64,000 bases of DNA from Rubrobacter tropicus (GTDB lineage: Bacteria > Actinomycetota > Rubrobacteria > Rubrobacterales > Rubrobacteraceae). The stretch's first letter is position 1. Each line of letters starts with the position of its first letter. This document shows, in pieces, positions 9,256-18,122 of this stretch. A program made the position numbers and the translations under genes. The notes below the pieces were generated by a model. The model did not search any database. It was not told the DNA's origin and worked only from the letters and a program-made list of their open reading frames with translations. The DNA lies in assembly GCF_011492945.1 (NCBI RefSeq), contig NZ_CP045119.1, positions 3,906,001 to 3,970,000 of the forward strand, read 5' to 3'.

Positions 9256-9602
9256 ATCCCACCTCCGGTACGTCGTCCACGGCGGCCGCTTGCCGGAGCG
9301 CCTCCGCCCCGCCGACCGCGCGGTTACAGGACGGATTGTACAACCCGTCTCCGAGGTCCGAGCGTTCTCGCGCTACACTGCGACAATATTTTGTTAAGAT
9401 TAGTTAAGAAATTGTTGCGGGAGGCAAACCGTCAAGTACCTGCAAACAGAGCTTTTTTCTGACAGCGAGAGTCATATATTTAGCGGCAAAGGGTTGCATA
9501 GGGTTGGGGGGCTACCCTAAAGTGCCGGACTTGGAGGGGGGTCCACCGGGTCCCCGAACGCGAATACGTGATCACTTACCTCGGAAAGGGGGGTGTGTAC
9601 GC
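9256..9602. promoter_or_regulatory. AT-rich promoter region and long leader before NlpC/P60 gene
   Basis: The part from about 9380 to 9480 is much more AT-rich than its surroundings and must hold the promoters for the divergent VanW and NlpC/P60 genes. GTTAAGA occurs twice (9393-9399 and 9403-9409), ten bases apart, as expected for a dimeric response regulator. A G-rich leader of 100-200 bases follows. It does not show the conserved core of the c-di-AMP riboswitch that precedes such genes in other actinobacteria. Confidence 0.4.
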
Positions 9603-11348
9603 ATGTGCCCAAGGGCAAGCTTGGTGTTTCTCTCTGGCCTTGTCGCCGTCATGGTACTTTCGTTCGGCCTCTCGGCCAGCGCGGCGCAGGAGGGCAGCGT
9701 GGAGGCCAAGAAGGCGGAGGTGGCAGACGCGCGGGACCGCCTGATGGACATCCGCACCGAGGAGGAAGCGGCCTCTTCGGTCTACAGCAACGCGCTCTCG
9801 CGCATGAACCAGTTGAACGGCCAGATCGCCCAGGCCACGGAGGACCTCGACGCCGCCAGGAAGCGGCTCGCCGAAGCCCAGGCCGAGCTCGAGGAGCGCG
9901 CCTCCCAGGTGTACAAGAGCGGCAACGTGGCGTTCATGGACGTACTCGTCGGCGTCGACGACTTCTCGGAGTTCGCGACCCGTCTCGATCTATGGGTGAG
10001 GCTTCTAGGCGAGGAGCGGGCCAAGGTAGAGGCCGTGGAGAAGGCCAAGGACGAGTTGGCCGCGCGCAAGAGGGACCTCGAAAAGCAGCGCACGCAGCGG
10101 GTTGAAGCCGTCGAGAAGGCGATCGAGCAGAAGGAGCGGGCGGAAGAGGCGGAGAAGGAGGCCGAGGAGTACCTCGCCTCTCTGAACTCTGACTTGAGGG
10201 CGGCGATCCAGGCAGAGCAGAACCGTCAAGTCGAGGCCTCTCTAGCCGCTGCCAAAGAGTTCAAGGCCGGGGAAGCAGAGCCCGTCCCCGCGCCCGACGA
10301 GCCGGCCCCCATCCCCGAGGTCGAGGTCGCGGAGATCAAGCAGGTCCCCGTGGAGCAGCCGGACCTGCAGGACGAGCAGGCCGCAGCCGACCGCGCCGCC
10401 GCCGCCGAGGCAGCCGCGGCCGAGGCCGAGCGCCTCGCCGAGAAGCGGGCCGCGGAGAGGCAGGCCGCCAGGGAGGCCGCAGAGCAGGCCGCCGCCGAGC
10501 AGGCCGCGGCTGAGAGGGCCGCCGCCAGGGAGGCCCGCCAGAACACCAAAGCCGCGGCCGAGCGTGAGGCCGAGCTCGCCGCCCAGCGGGCCGCAGAGAG
10601 GCAGGCGGCCAGTGAGGCGGTCGAGCGTGAGGCCGAGATCGCAGCCCAGCGCGCGGCAGCCGAGCGCGCCGCAGCCCAGCAGGCCGCCGACGAGCGCGAG
10701 GCCGCCAGGCTCGCCGCCCAGCGGCGCGCGGAGCGCCAGGCGGAGAGGCAGGCGGCCGCTGAAGCAGCCGCCGAGGCCTCCGCTTCCGCCGCGGCCGCCG
10801 AAGAGGAGCAGGCAGCCCAGGAGGCCGCCGAGCAGGCCGAGGCCAGCGCATCGGCGAGCGCCGCCGCGCAGGAGGAGACCACCGCTGGCAACAGGCCATC
10901 GCAGGAGACCACGACCGGCAGCGCCTCGGCGAGCGCGTCCGCTTCCGCCGCGCCCGTAGGTGGCGGCGGCGCCAGCGGCTCGGGCAGCGACGTGCTTGCG
11001 GTGGCGCAGGAGCACATGGGAACTCCCTACGTGCTTTCGCCCCCTGGGCCGTGCGCGGCTTTCGAGGCGGAGGACTGCTCGTGCTTCACGATGCTGGTCT
11101 ATGCCGAGCTCGGTATCGCCCTGCCCGACGATCCCAACGCGCTCCTGGGCTACGGCACCCCGGTCTCCGGGGCTCCCATGGCGGGCGACCTCCTCTTCTG
11201 GAGCGAAGATGGCAGTGGATACGTGACGCACGTCGGCATCGCGATGGGGGACGGCACCACCATCCACGCCTCCACCTACACCGGCGAGGTCACCATAACC
11301 GACATGGGCTACATCAACGGGTACATGGGTGCCAGGAGGGTGCTCTGA
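9603..11348 (+). CDS. Secreted NlpC/P60 endopeptidase with long coiled coil
   Basis: 581 residues. A signal peptide ends near SASAAQ, then a RipA/PcsB-like coiled coil (about residues 30-225). A very Ala/Glu/Arg-rich heptad region follows (about 260-450) and a Ser/Ala linker. The C-terminal NlpC/P60 domain (about 465-581) has catalytic Cys in EDCSCF, His in VTHVGIAMG and a following IHAST. It would cut stem-peptide bonds in peptidoglycan, probably at division or growth sites. ATG at 9603 was chosen because GGAAAGGGGGG lies just upstream. The next gene encodes a second NlpC/P60 protein with the same EDCSC active-site form. Confidence 0.9.
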   Translation: MCPRASLVFLSGLVAVMVLSFGLSASAAQEGSVEAKKAEVADARDRLMDIRTEEEAASSVYSNALSRMNQLNGQIAQATEDLDAARKRLAEAQAELEERASQVYKSGNVAFMDVLVGVDDFSEFATRLDLWVRLLGEERAKVEAVEKAKDELAARKRDLEKQRTQRVEAVEKAIEQKERAEEAEKEAEEYLASLNSDLRAAIQAEQNRQVEASLAAAKEFKAGEAEPVPAPDEPAPIPEVEVAEIKQVPVEQPDLQDEQAAADRAAAAEAAAAEAERLAEKRAAERQAAREAAEQAAAEQAAAERAAAREARQNTKAAAEREAELAAQRAAERQAASEAVEREAEIAAQRAAAERAAAQQAADEREAARLAAQRRAERQAERQAAAEAAAEASASAAAAEEEQAAQEAAEQAEASASASAAAQEETTAGNRPSQETTTGSASASASASAAPVGGGGASGSGSDVLAVAQEHMGTPYVLSPPGPCAAFEAEDCSCFTMLVYAELGIALPDDPNALLGYGTPVSGAPMAGDLLFWSEDGSGYVTHVGIAMGDGTTIHASTYTGEVTITDMGYINGYMGARRVL

Positions 11349-11356
11349 ACCCGCAA

Positions 11357-11389
11357 CGCCGGGGCGTCGCCAAACGGCGTGCCCCGGTG
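11357..11389 (+). terminator. GC-rich hairpin terminator
   Basis: CGCCGGGGC pairs with GCCCCGGTG around an inner GCC/GGC stem, followed by a pyrimidine-rich run (TCTCTTTATCTCT). It lies nine bases after the stop of the first NlpC/P60 gene. Confidence 0.6.
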
Positions 11390-11511
11390 GTCTCTTTATC
11401 TCTCCAGAGCGAGAGCGCCGGTGGACGGGCGGGGCCTTCCAACTATCACGTACGAGTAGTCAACCCTCACGTCGTCCTTAGGGCGGCATCTATGCTCCGA
11501 AAGGGGACGTT

Positions 11512-12555
11512 ATGAATCGTTGCCGTTCTTCCCTTACGTCGGCCGCGGTCGTCTTCGCCGCCGTCCTCGCCGCCTCTGTTCTCCTGTTTGCGGTGCCAGA
11601 GGCTCGGTCGCAAGACACCTCATCCGGTTCCGCCCCCTACTTCCAGGTAGTGGACAACTCCGACGAGGAGCGCTTCCGGGCCAGCGGATGGGAGAGGCGG
11701 GGACAAAACGCGCAGGCCTACGGCGAGGACTTCGTCCGCGCGGGTTCCTCGGCCGGGGCCGCCGGCTTCAAGGTCAAGATACCCAAGACCCGCTACTACA
11801 CCGTCTACGCGCGCTGGCCCGGCGACGGGGGTAACCTCTCGGCTGCGCGGGTCCGCGTACCGACGGCCTCAGGCACGAAGTGGGAAGAGATAGACCAGCG
11901 GTCCGACGCGGGACTCTGGGTGAGCGTCGGGGTCTACAAGATGAAGAGGGGCGAACGCGTCGTTGAGGTCGAGGGCCAAGACGGCGCCGTCGCCGACGCC
12001 GTCATGGTGGCGGCCGATGCCATGGTTGCGCCCGAGGGAAGGACCGCGAGCTACGCGAACCCGGACGAACTCGCCGGTGAAGACCCGGAGGGGAAAGAGA
12101 GCACTGCCGCCCGTTCCGGGGAAACCGATGCTCAAACGCGCACCTACGCCAATCCCACCCGCGCCGACGTGGTTCGGCAGGCAAAGAGGCACCTCGGCAC
12201 GCCCTACCGCTACGGCGGCCTGAGCGCCTGCAGGGCCTTCAGGACGGAGGACTGCTCCTGCCTGACGCGGCTCGTCTACAAACAATTCGGCCGGACCCTG
12301 CCCGACCACCCTGGCCAGCAGTGGCAGGGCCGCTACGGCAAGAAGATCTACAGCAAGTCCGGGCTCCGTGCCGGAGACCTCGTCTTCTTCGACTACTCGA
12401 GGGACGGCCAGCTGAACGATCCCCACGACGCCGTAGCCGTCTATGCCGGGAACGGGTCGGTCATAATCGCCTCGAGCTACTGGGGCAAGGTGGCCAGAGT
12501 CGAGATGAGATACCTGAACGGCTTCTGGGGCGGTAAGAGGCTCGCGCTCCGGTAA
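11512..12555 (+). CDS. Secreted NlpC/P60 protein with golvesin-like domain
   Basis: 347 residues. A signal peptide (cleavage near ARSQD) is followed by a beta-rich domain (about 45-165) with YFQVVDNSDEERF and KTRYYTVYARWP, as in golvesin/xanthan-lyase carbohydrate-binding modules. The C-terminal NlpC/P60 domain (about 220-347) has Cys in TEDCSCLTR, His in NDPHDAVAVY and GDLVFFD before it. It likely binds and cleaves cell-wall material. It shares with the preceding hydrolase the unusual SC after the catalytic Cys, so the two domains are probably paralogues. Confidence 0.88.
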   Translation: MNRCRSSLTSAAVVFAAVLAASVLLFAVPEARSQDTSSGSAPYFQVVDNSDEERFRASGWERRGQNAQAYGEDFVRAGSSAGAAGFKVKIPKTRYYTVYARWPGDGGNLSAARVRVPTASGTKWEEIDQRSDAGLWVSVGVYKMKRGERVVEVEGQDGAVADAVMVAADAMVAPEGRTASYANPDELAGEDPEGKESTAARSGETDAQTRTYANPTRADVVRQAKRHLGTPYRYGGLSACRAFRTEDCSCLTRLVYKQFGRTLPDHPGQQWQGRYGKKIYSKSGLRAGDLVFFDYSRDGQLNDPHDAVAVYAGNGSVIIASSYWGKVARVEMRYLNGFWGGKRLALR

Positions 12556-12612
12556 ACGCGTCCAACAACCGCTGACTCGGAGGCGGCACTGCACGTTCGT
12601 GTCGCTCCCGAC

Positions 12613-12638
12613 CCCACGTGCATGAGAAGGGACGTGGG
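12613..12638. terminator. Hairpin between convergent genes
   Basis: CCCACGT and ACGTGGG form a perfect 7-bp stem with a 12-base loop between two convergent coding regions. There is no T-run, so termination is only suggested by position. Confidence 0.4.
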
Positions 12639-12681
12639 CAACCCTACGCTGTAGCCGGTCGCAGGCTATGCCCCCGCAGCA

Positions 12682-13840
12682 CTAATACAGACGCCCGGAG
12701 AAGGTAAACCGTGCGGCGAAGCGCCTGACCTTTTCGGCGCCGCGGTTGTACCGTCGCTCCGCCCTGCCCACGGCCTGCGGGTCGAGCGTCCCCCGGTCTA
12801 CGCGAACGATGGTGCGGTAGAGGTGTTTGACGTCCTCCAGGGCGTGGAGGAGATCGTCCCTGCGGGCCTTTGCCTCCGACGAGAGATCTTGGGGCACCCC
12901 CAACGCCTCCTTGAACTCGTCGATGTACTCCAGCGCCTCCGGCATCAGAGGTGCCGCGTCCGACAGCCCCGCCTCGATCTCGCGCATGACCCGCGCCATG
13001 TAAGCGTGGGCTGTGGCGCAGCCCATGCCGAAGCCGAGCTCCGTCAGCTTCTCCTCGTCCGACCGCTCCGGCAGGGCGGCGGAGCTGGTGACCGTGGAAA
13101 ACAGGAAGCGGAGGGTTCGCGGGACCGCGAGGTGCTCTGGCGTTGCGTCGAAGAAGGCGAGCTTGTCGGCGGGGACGCGCAAGGAGCAGTGCCACTCGCC
13201 GAGCCAGCGGACCTCGAGCTCCAATTCTTCCGCCTCCGGGTAGAAACCCCTGATAAAGAAGAAGGTCTTGACGTACTCGGCGAGCTCGGCCGGGGGCTGG
13301 TACGGTGGCACGCTGGCGCGGACGGCGAGTGTTCCTCCCTCCTCGGAGATCTCCGGCTCCAGCAACCCCGTCGCGGCGAGGACCATCTCGAGGTAGAGCC
13401 GCCTGAGGGAGTCCGGGGTCTCGACCCCAAACAGCTCGCCGGAGATCTCGCGAATGTTGTCCACCTGGAAGAGCTGGGCGCCGACAGAGAGGCTCAGGAC
13501 CGTCCGCATCAGGTCCTCGACGAGGCGGCCCAGTTCCTCGTCGGTGAGGATCTTCTCCTCCTTGGTGCGGGTGCGGAAGTTGGTCTGAACAAACCGGACG
13601 CCGTCCTCCAGAAAATGCACGTCGGAGTGCGCGTCCGAGTTACGCACTTTCGCCTCCACGCCCTCCAGGGCGGCCACGAACGCCGGCTCGTCGCCGGCGT
13701 CGGCCAGCCACTGGTGCTTCTCCCCGAAACCCGCCCAGTCGGAGACGTCCTCCCACTCCTTGGGGGATCCCTTCGCTGCGAACATGGCGAAGAGCAGCAG
13801 GTTGGTCACGCGCCTGAAGCAGCCTTCGGTGAGCCGCCCG
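12682..13840 (-). pseudogene. Unknown protein with HEPN-like RNSDAH motif, 5' end lost
   Basis: About 385 residues remain, ending at FTFSGRLY. Sequence typical of a real protein begins around YGRLTEGCFRRVTNLLLFAM and continues to the stop. VRNSDAHSD matches the R-x4-H pattern of HEPN RNases and related abortive-infection proteins, but no full domain is recognised. Upstream of about 13840 the same frame is only the antisense of a histidine kinase, so the original start is missing. ATG at FAAKGSPKEW (about 13784) or nearby GTG codons could still start a shortened product. Confidence 0.55.
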
Positions 13841-15114
13841 TAGACCTGCACGACGAAGTCCTCCAGGACCTCACCTACGCCCTCCAAGAGGTGCAACTTT
13901 CGGGGACGGCCGCCGCCACGCCAGGAGAAGAGGGCGCGACCGGGTTGCGGGAGGCCGAGGCGGCCCTGACCCGGTCCGTCCGTGGCCTGAGGAGCGCCGT
14001 CCACGACCTCAGCCTGGAGCCGGAGGCGGGAGGGCCGTTCCACCGCTCCGTGGAGGCCCTGGTCGAGCTCAACCGGCAGATGAACCCAGGCTGCCGGTTG
14101 GATCTGGAGGTGGACGAAAGCTTCCCGGACGAGCTGCCCACCAAGACCTCCAAAGAACTTCTGCGCGTGGTGCAGGAGGCCCTGGCAAACGCCCGCCGGC
14201 ACTCGGAGGCGGACAGGGTCCGGGTCGTCGCCAGAGTCGTCCAGAACGAGAGACTGAGGATAGAGATCTCCGACGACGGTAAGGGCTTCGACCCGGAGGA
14301 GGTTCCCGCGGGCGTGGGGACCAGAGGGATGCGTGAAAGGGTGCGCGCCCTGGGCGGTGACCTGGAGGTGGCGGGCGTGCCCGACGGCGGCGCGCGGGTA
14401 ACGGTGGAGGTGCCTAACGACGCGGTCGGTGACGGCGTCCCCGTCCCTCCCACGGAACGGGCCAGGGTGCTGCTCGTGGACGACCACGCCTCTTTCCGGC
14501 AGGGCGTCGCCTCGGCGCTGGAGGCGGAACCGGACCTCGTCGTCGTGGGCCAGGCGGGGTCCCTGGCGGAGGCGCGGGAGACGCTAGCGGGGGAACAGGC
14601 GGTCGCCGTGGCCGTCATCGACCTGGGGCTCCCCGATGGTCACGGCGCGGAGCTCATAGCCAGCCTACGCGCCGCCAACCCGCGGGCGCAGGCCCTCGTC
14701 CTGAGCGCCTCCCTCGACCGGGCCGAGATCGCCCGGGCCGTCGAACTCGGGGCGTCGGGGCTGCTCCACAAGGCGTCGAGCATGGCCGAGATAGTGGACG
14801 CCGTCAGGCGTCTCGGCGCCGGCGAGACGATCCTGCCGCTCGGGGAGGTCGTCGAGCTGTTGCGTTTCGCCGGAACCCATAAGGAGCAGGAGCAGGAGGC
14901 GCACCGGGCGCTCGATAGCCTCACGGACCGCGAGCGGGAGATACTCACCCTATTGGCCGAGGGCCTGGACGCCGCGGAGATCTCCTCCCAGCTCCACATC
15001 AGCGCCAAGACGGAGCGCAACCACGTGGCGCGCATCCTATCCAAGCTGGGCGCCCACTCCCGGCTGCAGGCCGTCATCTTCGCCGCCCGCCACGGCGCGG
15101 TCGAAATATCTTAG
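13841..15114 (+). pseudogene. Histidine kinase remnant fused to NarL-type response regulator
   Basis: The readable protein begins abruptly at the H-box LHDEVLQDLTYALQEVQLS of a HisKA_3 kinase, with no sensor and no ERRRIAR lead-in. A HATPase domain follows (VVQEALANARRHSEA, DDGKGFDPEEVPAG, GTRGMRERV). Then, without a stop, comes a receiver domain (VLLVDDHASFRQGV, phospho-Asp in VAVIDLGLPDG) and a LuxR helix-turn-helix (SLTDREREILTLLAEGL). The sensor half is missing at the junction with the opposite-strand gene. The in-frame kinase-regulator fusion may be original. A GTG near VLLVDDH could still express the regulator alone. Confidence 0.7.
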
Positions 15115-15187
15115 AGCGGTCAGCGATCAGCCCGCTGCGGCTTCGCCTCCGCTTCCATCGGCCGGCTTTTGCTGATAGCTGACCGCT
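15115..15187. repeat. 17-bp near-perfect inverted repeat
   Basis: AGCGGTCAGCGATCAGC and GCTGATAGCTGACCGCT match 16 of 17 bases as an inverted repeat around a 39-base centre. It begins one to two bases after the stop of the kinase-regulator ORF and ends 12 bases before the stop of a convergent small gene. It could act as a two-way terminator or be a small palindromic element. Confidence 0.55.
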
Positions 15188-15199
15188 GGGGTCGTGGTT

Positions 15200-15415
15200 T
15201 CACCGCCTGCGTCCGAACGCGAAGTAGGAGATGGGGCCCACGAAGTTGACGAACGAGATGGCGGTCCACGCCCATTTGTTGCCCCGGATCTCCTCCACCG
15301 GACGCCGGTAGATGTCCGCGAGGGCCATCAGGAGCAGCGAGATCTGGACCGATCCCACCGTCAGGACCACGGTTTTCTCTCTGTCGCTCAGTTCGCTCCA
15401 CCTGGTCTTCGCCAC
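15200..15415 (-). CDS. PLDc_N-domain small membrane protein
   Basis: 71 residues with two membrane helices around EIRGNKWAWTAISFVNFVGP, the typical signature of the phospholipase-D-nuclease N-terminal (PLDc_N) family. No enzymatic domain is attached. Function is unknown. Confidence 0.8.
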   Translation of the reverse strand: MAKTRWSELSDREKTVVLTVGSVQISLLLMALADIYRRPVEEIRGNKWAWTAISFVNFVGPISYFAFGRRR

Positions 15416-15476
15416 GGCCGTATCCCCTTCTGCCAGGTTACCTACCCACTCCTTGACCGCCGCATCGGGCGTCCCT

Positions 15477-15863
15477 CTATTCCGGCTCTTCGAACACCAG
15501 CCACGAGCCCTTGATGCCCTCGATACCCCGCCCGCCGCCGAAGTCGCCCTTTCCGGGCACCACCTTCACCAGGCGATCACCCTCGCCTGCGAAGTCTTCC
15601 AGCGTGCCGGTAAGGTCTTCCCTGTGCAGGACGAAGACTACCCGCTGCTGCTTGGTCATCTCTTCGATGGACGCCCGGTCGCCTTCGCCCTCGGCGACGG
15701 CCTCGGCGAGGAGCCGTTGCCGCTCGGCCGCCTCTTCCCACAACTCGGCCCTGCGGGCGTCCACCTCGGCCTGACGGGTCTTCTCCTGCGCGCGGTAGTC
15801 CTCCACGTGGTCCTCGATCTTCTTCAGGATCCTCTCGATGACGGGCCTCCGATTCTCGTCCAT
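15477..15863 (-). CDS. Acidic coiled-coil protein, unknown
   Basis: 128 residues, soluble, very rich in Glu/Arg. A helical first half (about 1-75, coiled-coil-like) is followed by QQRVVFVLHREDLTGTLEDF and a Gly-rich KGDFGGGRG stretch. No family is recognised. ATG is chosen because GAGGAGGTG lies seven bases upstream; the frame opens 17 codons earlier without a ribosome site. Confidence 0.6.
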   Translation of the reverse strand: MDENRRPVIERILKKIEDHVEDYRAQEKTRQAEVDARRAELWEEAAERQRLLAEAVAEGEGDRASIEEMTKQQRVVFVLHREDLTGTLEDFAGEGDRLVKVVPGKGDFGGGRGIEGIKGSWLVFEEPE

Positions 15864-15922
15864 CTCGCACCTCCTCGTCCTTTTTTTTGACAACGCCGCC
15901 TGCTGGGGCGGCACAACACCAC

Positions 15923-16390
15923 TTAACTACGAACCACGAGGGTGCGCGCCGCCATGTCCCCCAAGCGCTGGTTCTTGCCCGAGACCAGCACGGTCACGAA
16001 GGCCACCCCGTAGCCCAGGAGGCCATCTACCATGCGGAGCGCCGTCCTTATAACAGCGGCCCGCAGACTGGGTGCCCGACCCCCGGCCCCTTCCCGTAAG
16101 ACCTTTATGCCGAAGAGCATCTTCCCGACGGTCTGACCCACGTACCCTTCGAGAAGCACGTAGTAGAAGACCACGAGAAGGACGTAGACTACGGTCGGGA
16201 TGGCCGGCATCGAGGCGTCCCAGCCAAAGGCGTCCGTCTTGGTGATCGTCCCGAAGAGCGCGGCCATGACGGCGAACAGCAACCCCAGCAGCAGCCCGTC
16301 CACGATCGTTGCCAAGATCCTGCGCCCCGTGACGTGTACGTCTTCGCGCGTGCCGGCAACCGGCGGAACGGCAGAACCTTCGACGATCAT
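15923..16390 (-). CDS. RDD-family membrane protein
   Basis: 155 residues with three membrane segments. Family signatures are TGRRILATIVDGLLLGLLF at the N-terminus and GQTVGKMLFGIKVL in the middle; the C-terminus has RLGDMAARTLVV. RDD proteins are associated with ion or small-solute movement, with no general substrate. ATG follows GGAGGTGAGG. It is 59 bases from the acidic coiled-coil gene on the same strand. Confidence 0.85.
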   Translation of the reverse strand: MIVEGSAVPPVAGTREDVHVTGRRILATIVDGLLLGLLFAVMAALFGTITKTDAFGWDASMPAIPTVVYVLLVVFYYVLLEGYVGQTVGKMLFGIKVLREGAGGRAPSLRAAVIRTALRMVDGLLGYGVAFVTVLVSGKNQRLGDMAARTLVVRS

Positions 16391-17126
16391 ACTCGCCTCA
16401 CCTCCTACCAACGGGCGAGGCCACAGGCCCCGCGGTTCTTACAGCGTCCGAAGTATGCGGTTGGGCGAACGGCAAGAGCTTGCCGAAAACTGCCCGGTTG
16501 TCTGGGCCAAATTGACCAATTGCGGTGTCATCCGAGAGGGGCTACCCTTCGATAACCGGTGCGGTCCACACAACTAGTCTCTGGTGCCGATCAGCTTGTT
16601 TCTGACCGCTACTCATCCCGCTCGCTTCGTGGATCACGACTACCCCAGGCCACGGCCCCCTCCAACGGCGTGGCTACGTAGGCCGACAGCCCACCGCAGG
16701 GGTGGGAATCTCGACTTCCTGTTACCGTCCTTGCCGTATCGAAACGCCCACCGACCAGAAGCAGCGGGACCGGCTCGCCTTGCCCCGACCCACCACGCGT
16801 ATCCTCGGCCGGCCGGCATCTCAGCCCCGGCTAGATGCGCCCCGGTTCCGTTCGCCTGGACGATCGTCACCATCGCTTTGGGCCGATCTGACCACGCGGG
16901 GCACGTTGCCATTGCTTGCCCTTTCGGAAGCCGTCGGAGAAAGGTTCCAGACTCGACAGTCGTCTGGTCAGGGTCAATTCTGGTTATGGAGATAGTTGAT
17001 CCGCGTCAGGACGGAGGGCGTCCCTTACCCTAGAGTGAGTTGGACGGCCTCGCGTGAAGACGGGGGGCCGCAGGGACCCACGAGGCCACACGCGCGAAAC
17101 GGTTGTCGCGACCCGAAGGGAGCAAC
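16391..17126. other. 736-bp intergenic region, no supported gene
   Basis: Frames of 90-149 codons on both strands have Pro/Arg/His-rich composition and no family features, so I do not call them. Base composition is less GC-rich than the neighbours. CCAAATTGACCAATTG near 16508 is a weak dyad. Promoters for the flanking divergent genes must lie here, and degraded mobile DNA is possible but not shown. Confidence 0.4.
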
Positions 17127-17942
17127 GTGAAACGCCGACGCGAACACACGAAGAGTTGGCTGTTGCTGACCGCGCCCATCGCCGTTCTCGTGACGTTCGC
17201 GGCCGGGGGAGAACTGCTCTTCGACGTTTTTCGCGGCGACTCACCGTATTTCGTCGCCCAGGCGATAGGCCAGGACATCGTTACGCTGGTGGTCGCGCTC
17301 CCAGCGCTCATGATCGGGGCAGTCCTGGCAGCGCGCGGTTCTGACCGCGCCCGGCTGGTCTGGTTTGGTGTCCTGGTCTACTTGGTGTACACGTACGTGA
17401 TCTACGCTTTCCACGTGCGCTTCAACCCCCTCTTCCTCGTCTACGTGGCGCTGCTGGGGTTCTCGCTCTACGCCCTAATCGGAGGCCTCGCGACCACGGA
17501 CTTCGAAAGGATCAAAGCGCGCCACACCCGCGAGAGATCCGCGAAGACGGCCGGCACGTTTCTCCTGGTGGTGTCCATCCTCTTCTACATCGTGTGGCTG
17601 GGCGAAGTGATACCGGCCCTGTTCTCCGGCGATGTCCCCCGGAGCGTAGCGGACAACGGTACGCCGACCAGCGGCGTCCACGTGCTCGACATGGCCTGGA
17701 TACTCCCCGCCCTCGCGATGACAGGACTCTGGCTGCGGCGAAAGCGGGCCGTGGGTTACGCGCTGGCGGGAGCCCTTCTTACGTTCCTGGCGCTGCTCGC
17801 TCTGGCCATCGTGTTCATGGTAGTGTCCATGGCCCTGTACGGTCAGGCCGCCTCCGTGGTACCGGCGGCGATCTTCGGCCTCCTCGGAGCGGCGAGCCTG
17901 TGGATGCTCCTCCGGTACATGGGAGGCATGAAGGCGGGGTGA
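17127..17942 (+). CDS. Multi-pass membrane protein, unknown
   Basis: 271 residues with about seven membrane helices and no catalytic motif. The central cytosolic stretch DFERIKARHTRERS separates two helical halves. GTG is preceded by GAAGGGAGCAAC. It ends convergent with the lycopene-cyclase-like gene. No family is recognised. Confidence 0.7.
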   Translation: MKRRREHTKSWLLLTAPIAVLVTFAAGGELLFDVFRGDSPYFVAQAIGQDIVTLVVALPALMIGAVLAARGSDRARLVWFGVLVYLVYTYVIYAFHVRFNPLFLVYVALLGFSLYALIGGLATTDFERIKARHTRERSAKTAGTFLLVVSILFYIVWLGEVIPALFSGDVPRSVADNGTPTSGVHVLDMAWILPALAMTGLWLRRKRAVGYALAGALLTFLALLALAIVFMVVSMALYGQAASVVPAAIFGLLGAASLWMLLRYMGGMKAG

Positions 17943-18122
17943 AGGTCGCTGATCGTCCCACCGGAGAGGATCTCCTCCACAAAACCATCGCGTGCCGTCG
18001 TCACGCTCTCGTCCCCGATCTCCGTGCCGGCGCTGGTCGGCGCCCGGCCCACGCTCGGGTTCTTTCGCGCCATCTCGGACCCGGTGCCGGCGGCGCCCGC
18101 TTGAGGTCCTAATACCCGCGCG

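Noticed and set aside
9420-9600. c-di-AMP (ydaO) riboswitch before the NlpC/P60 gene
   Set aside because: The leader is long and G-rich, but I could not match the conserved core elements.
16584-17033. 149-codon plus-strand frame in the intergenic gap
   Set aside because: Pro/His/Arg-rich composition, no ribosome site, no domain, and equally long frames on the other strand.
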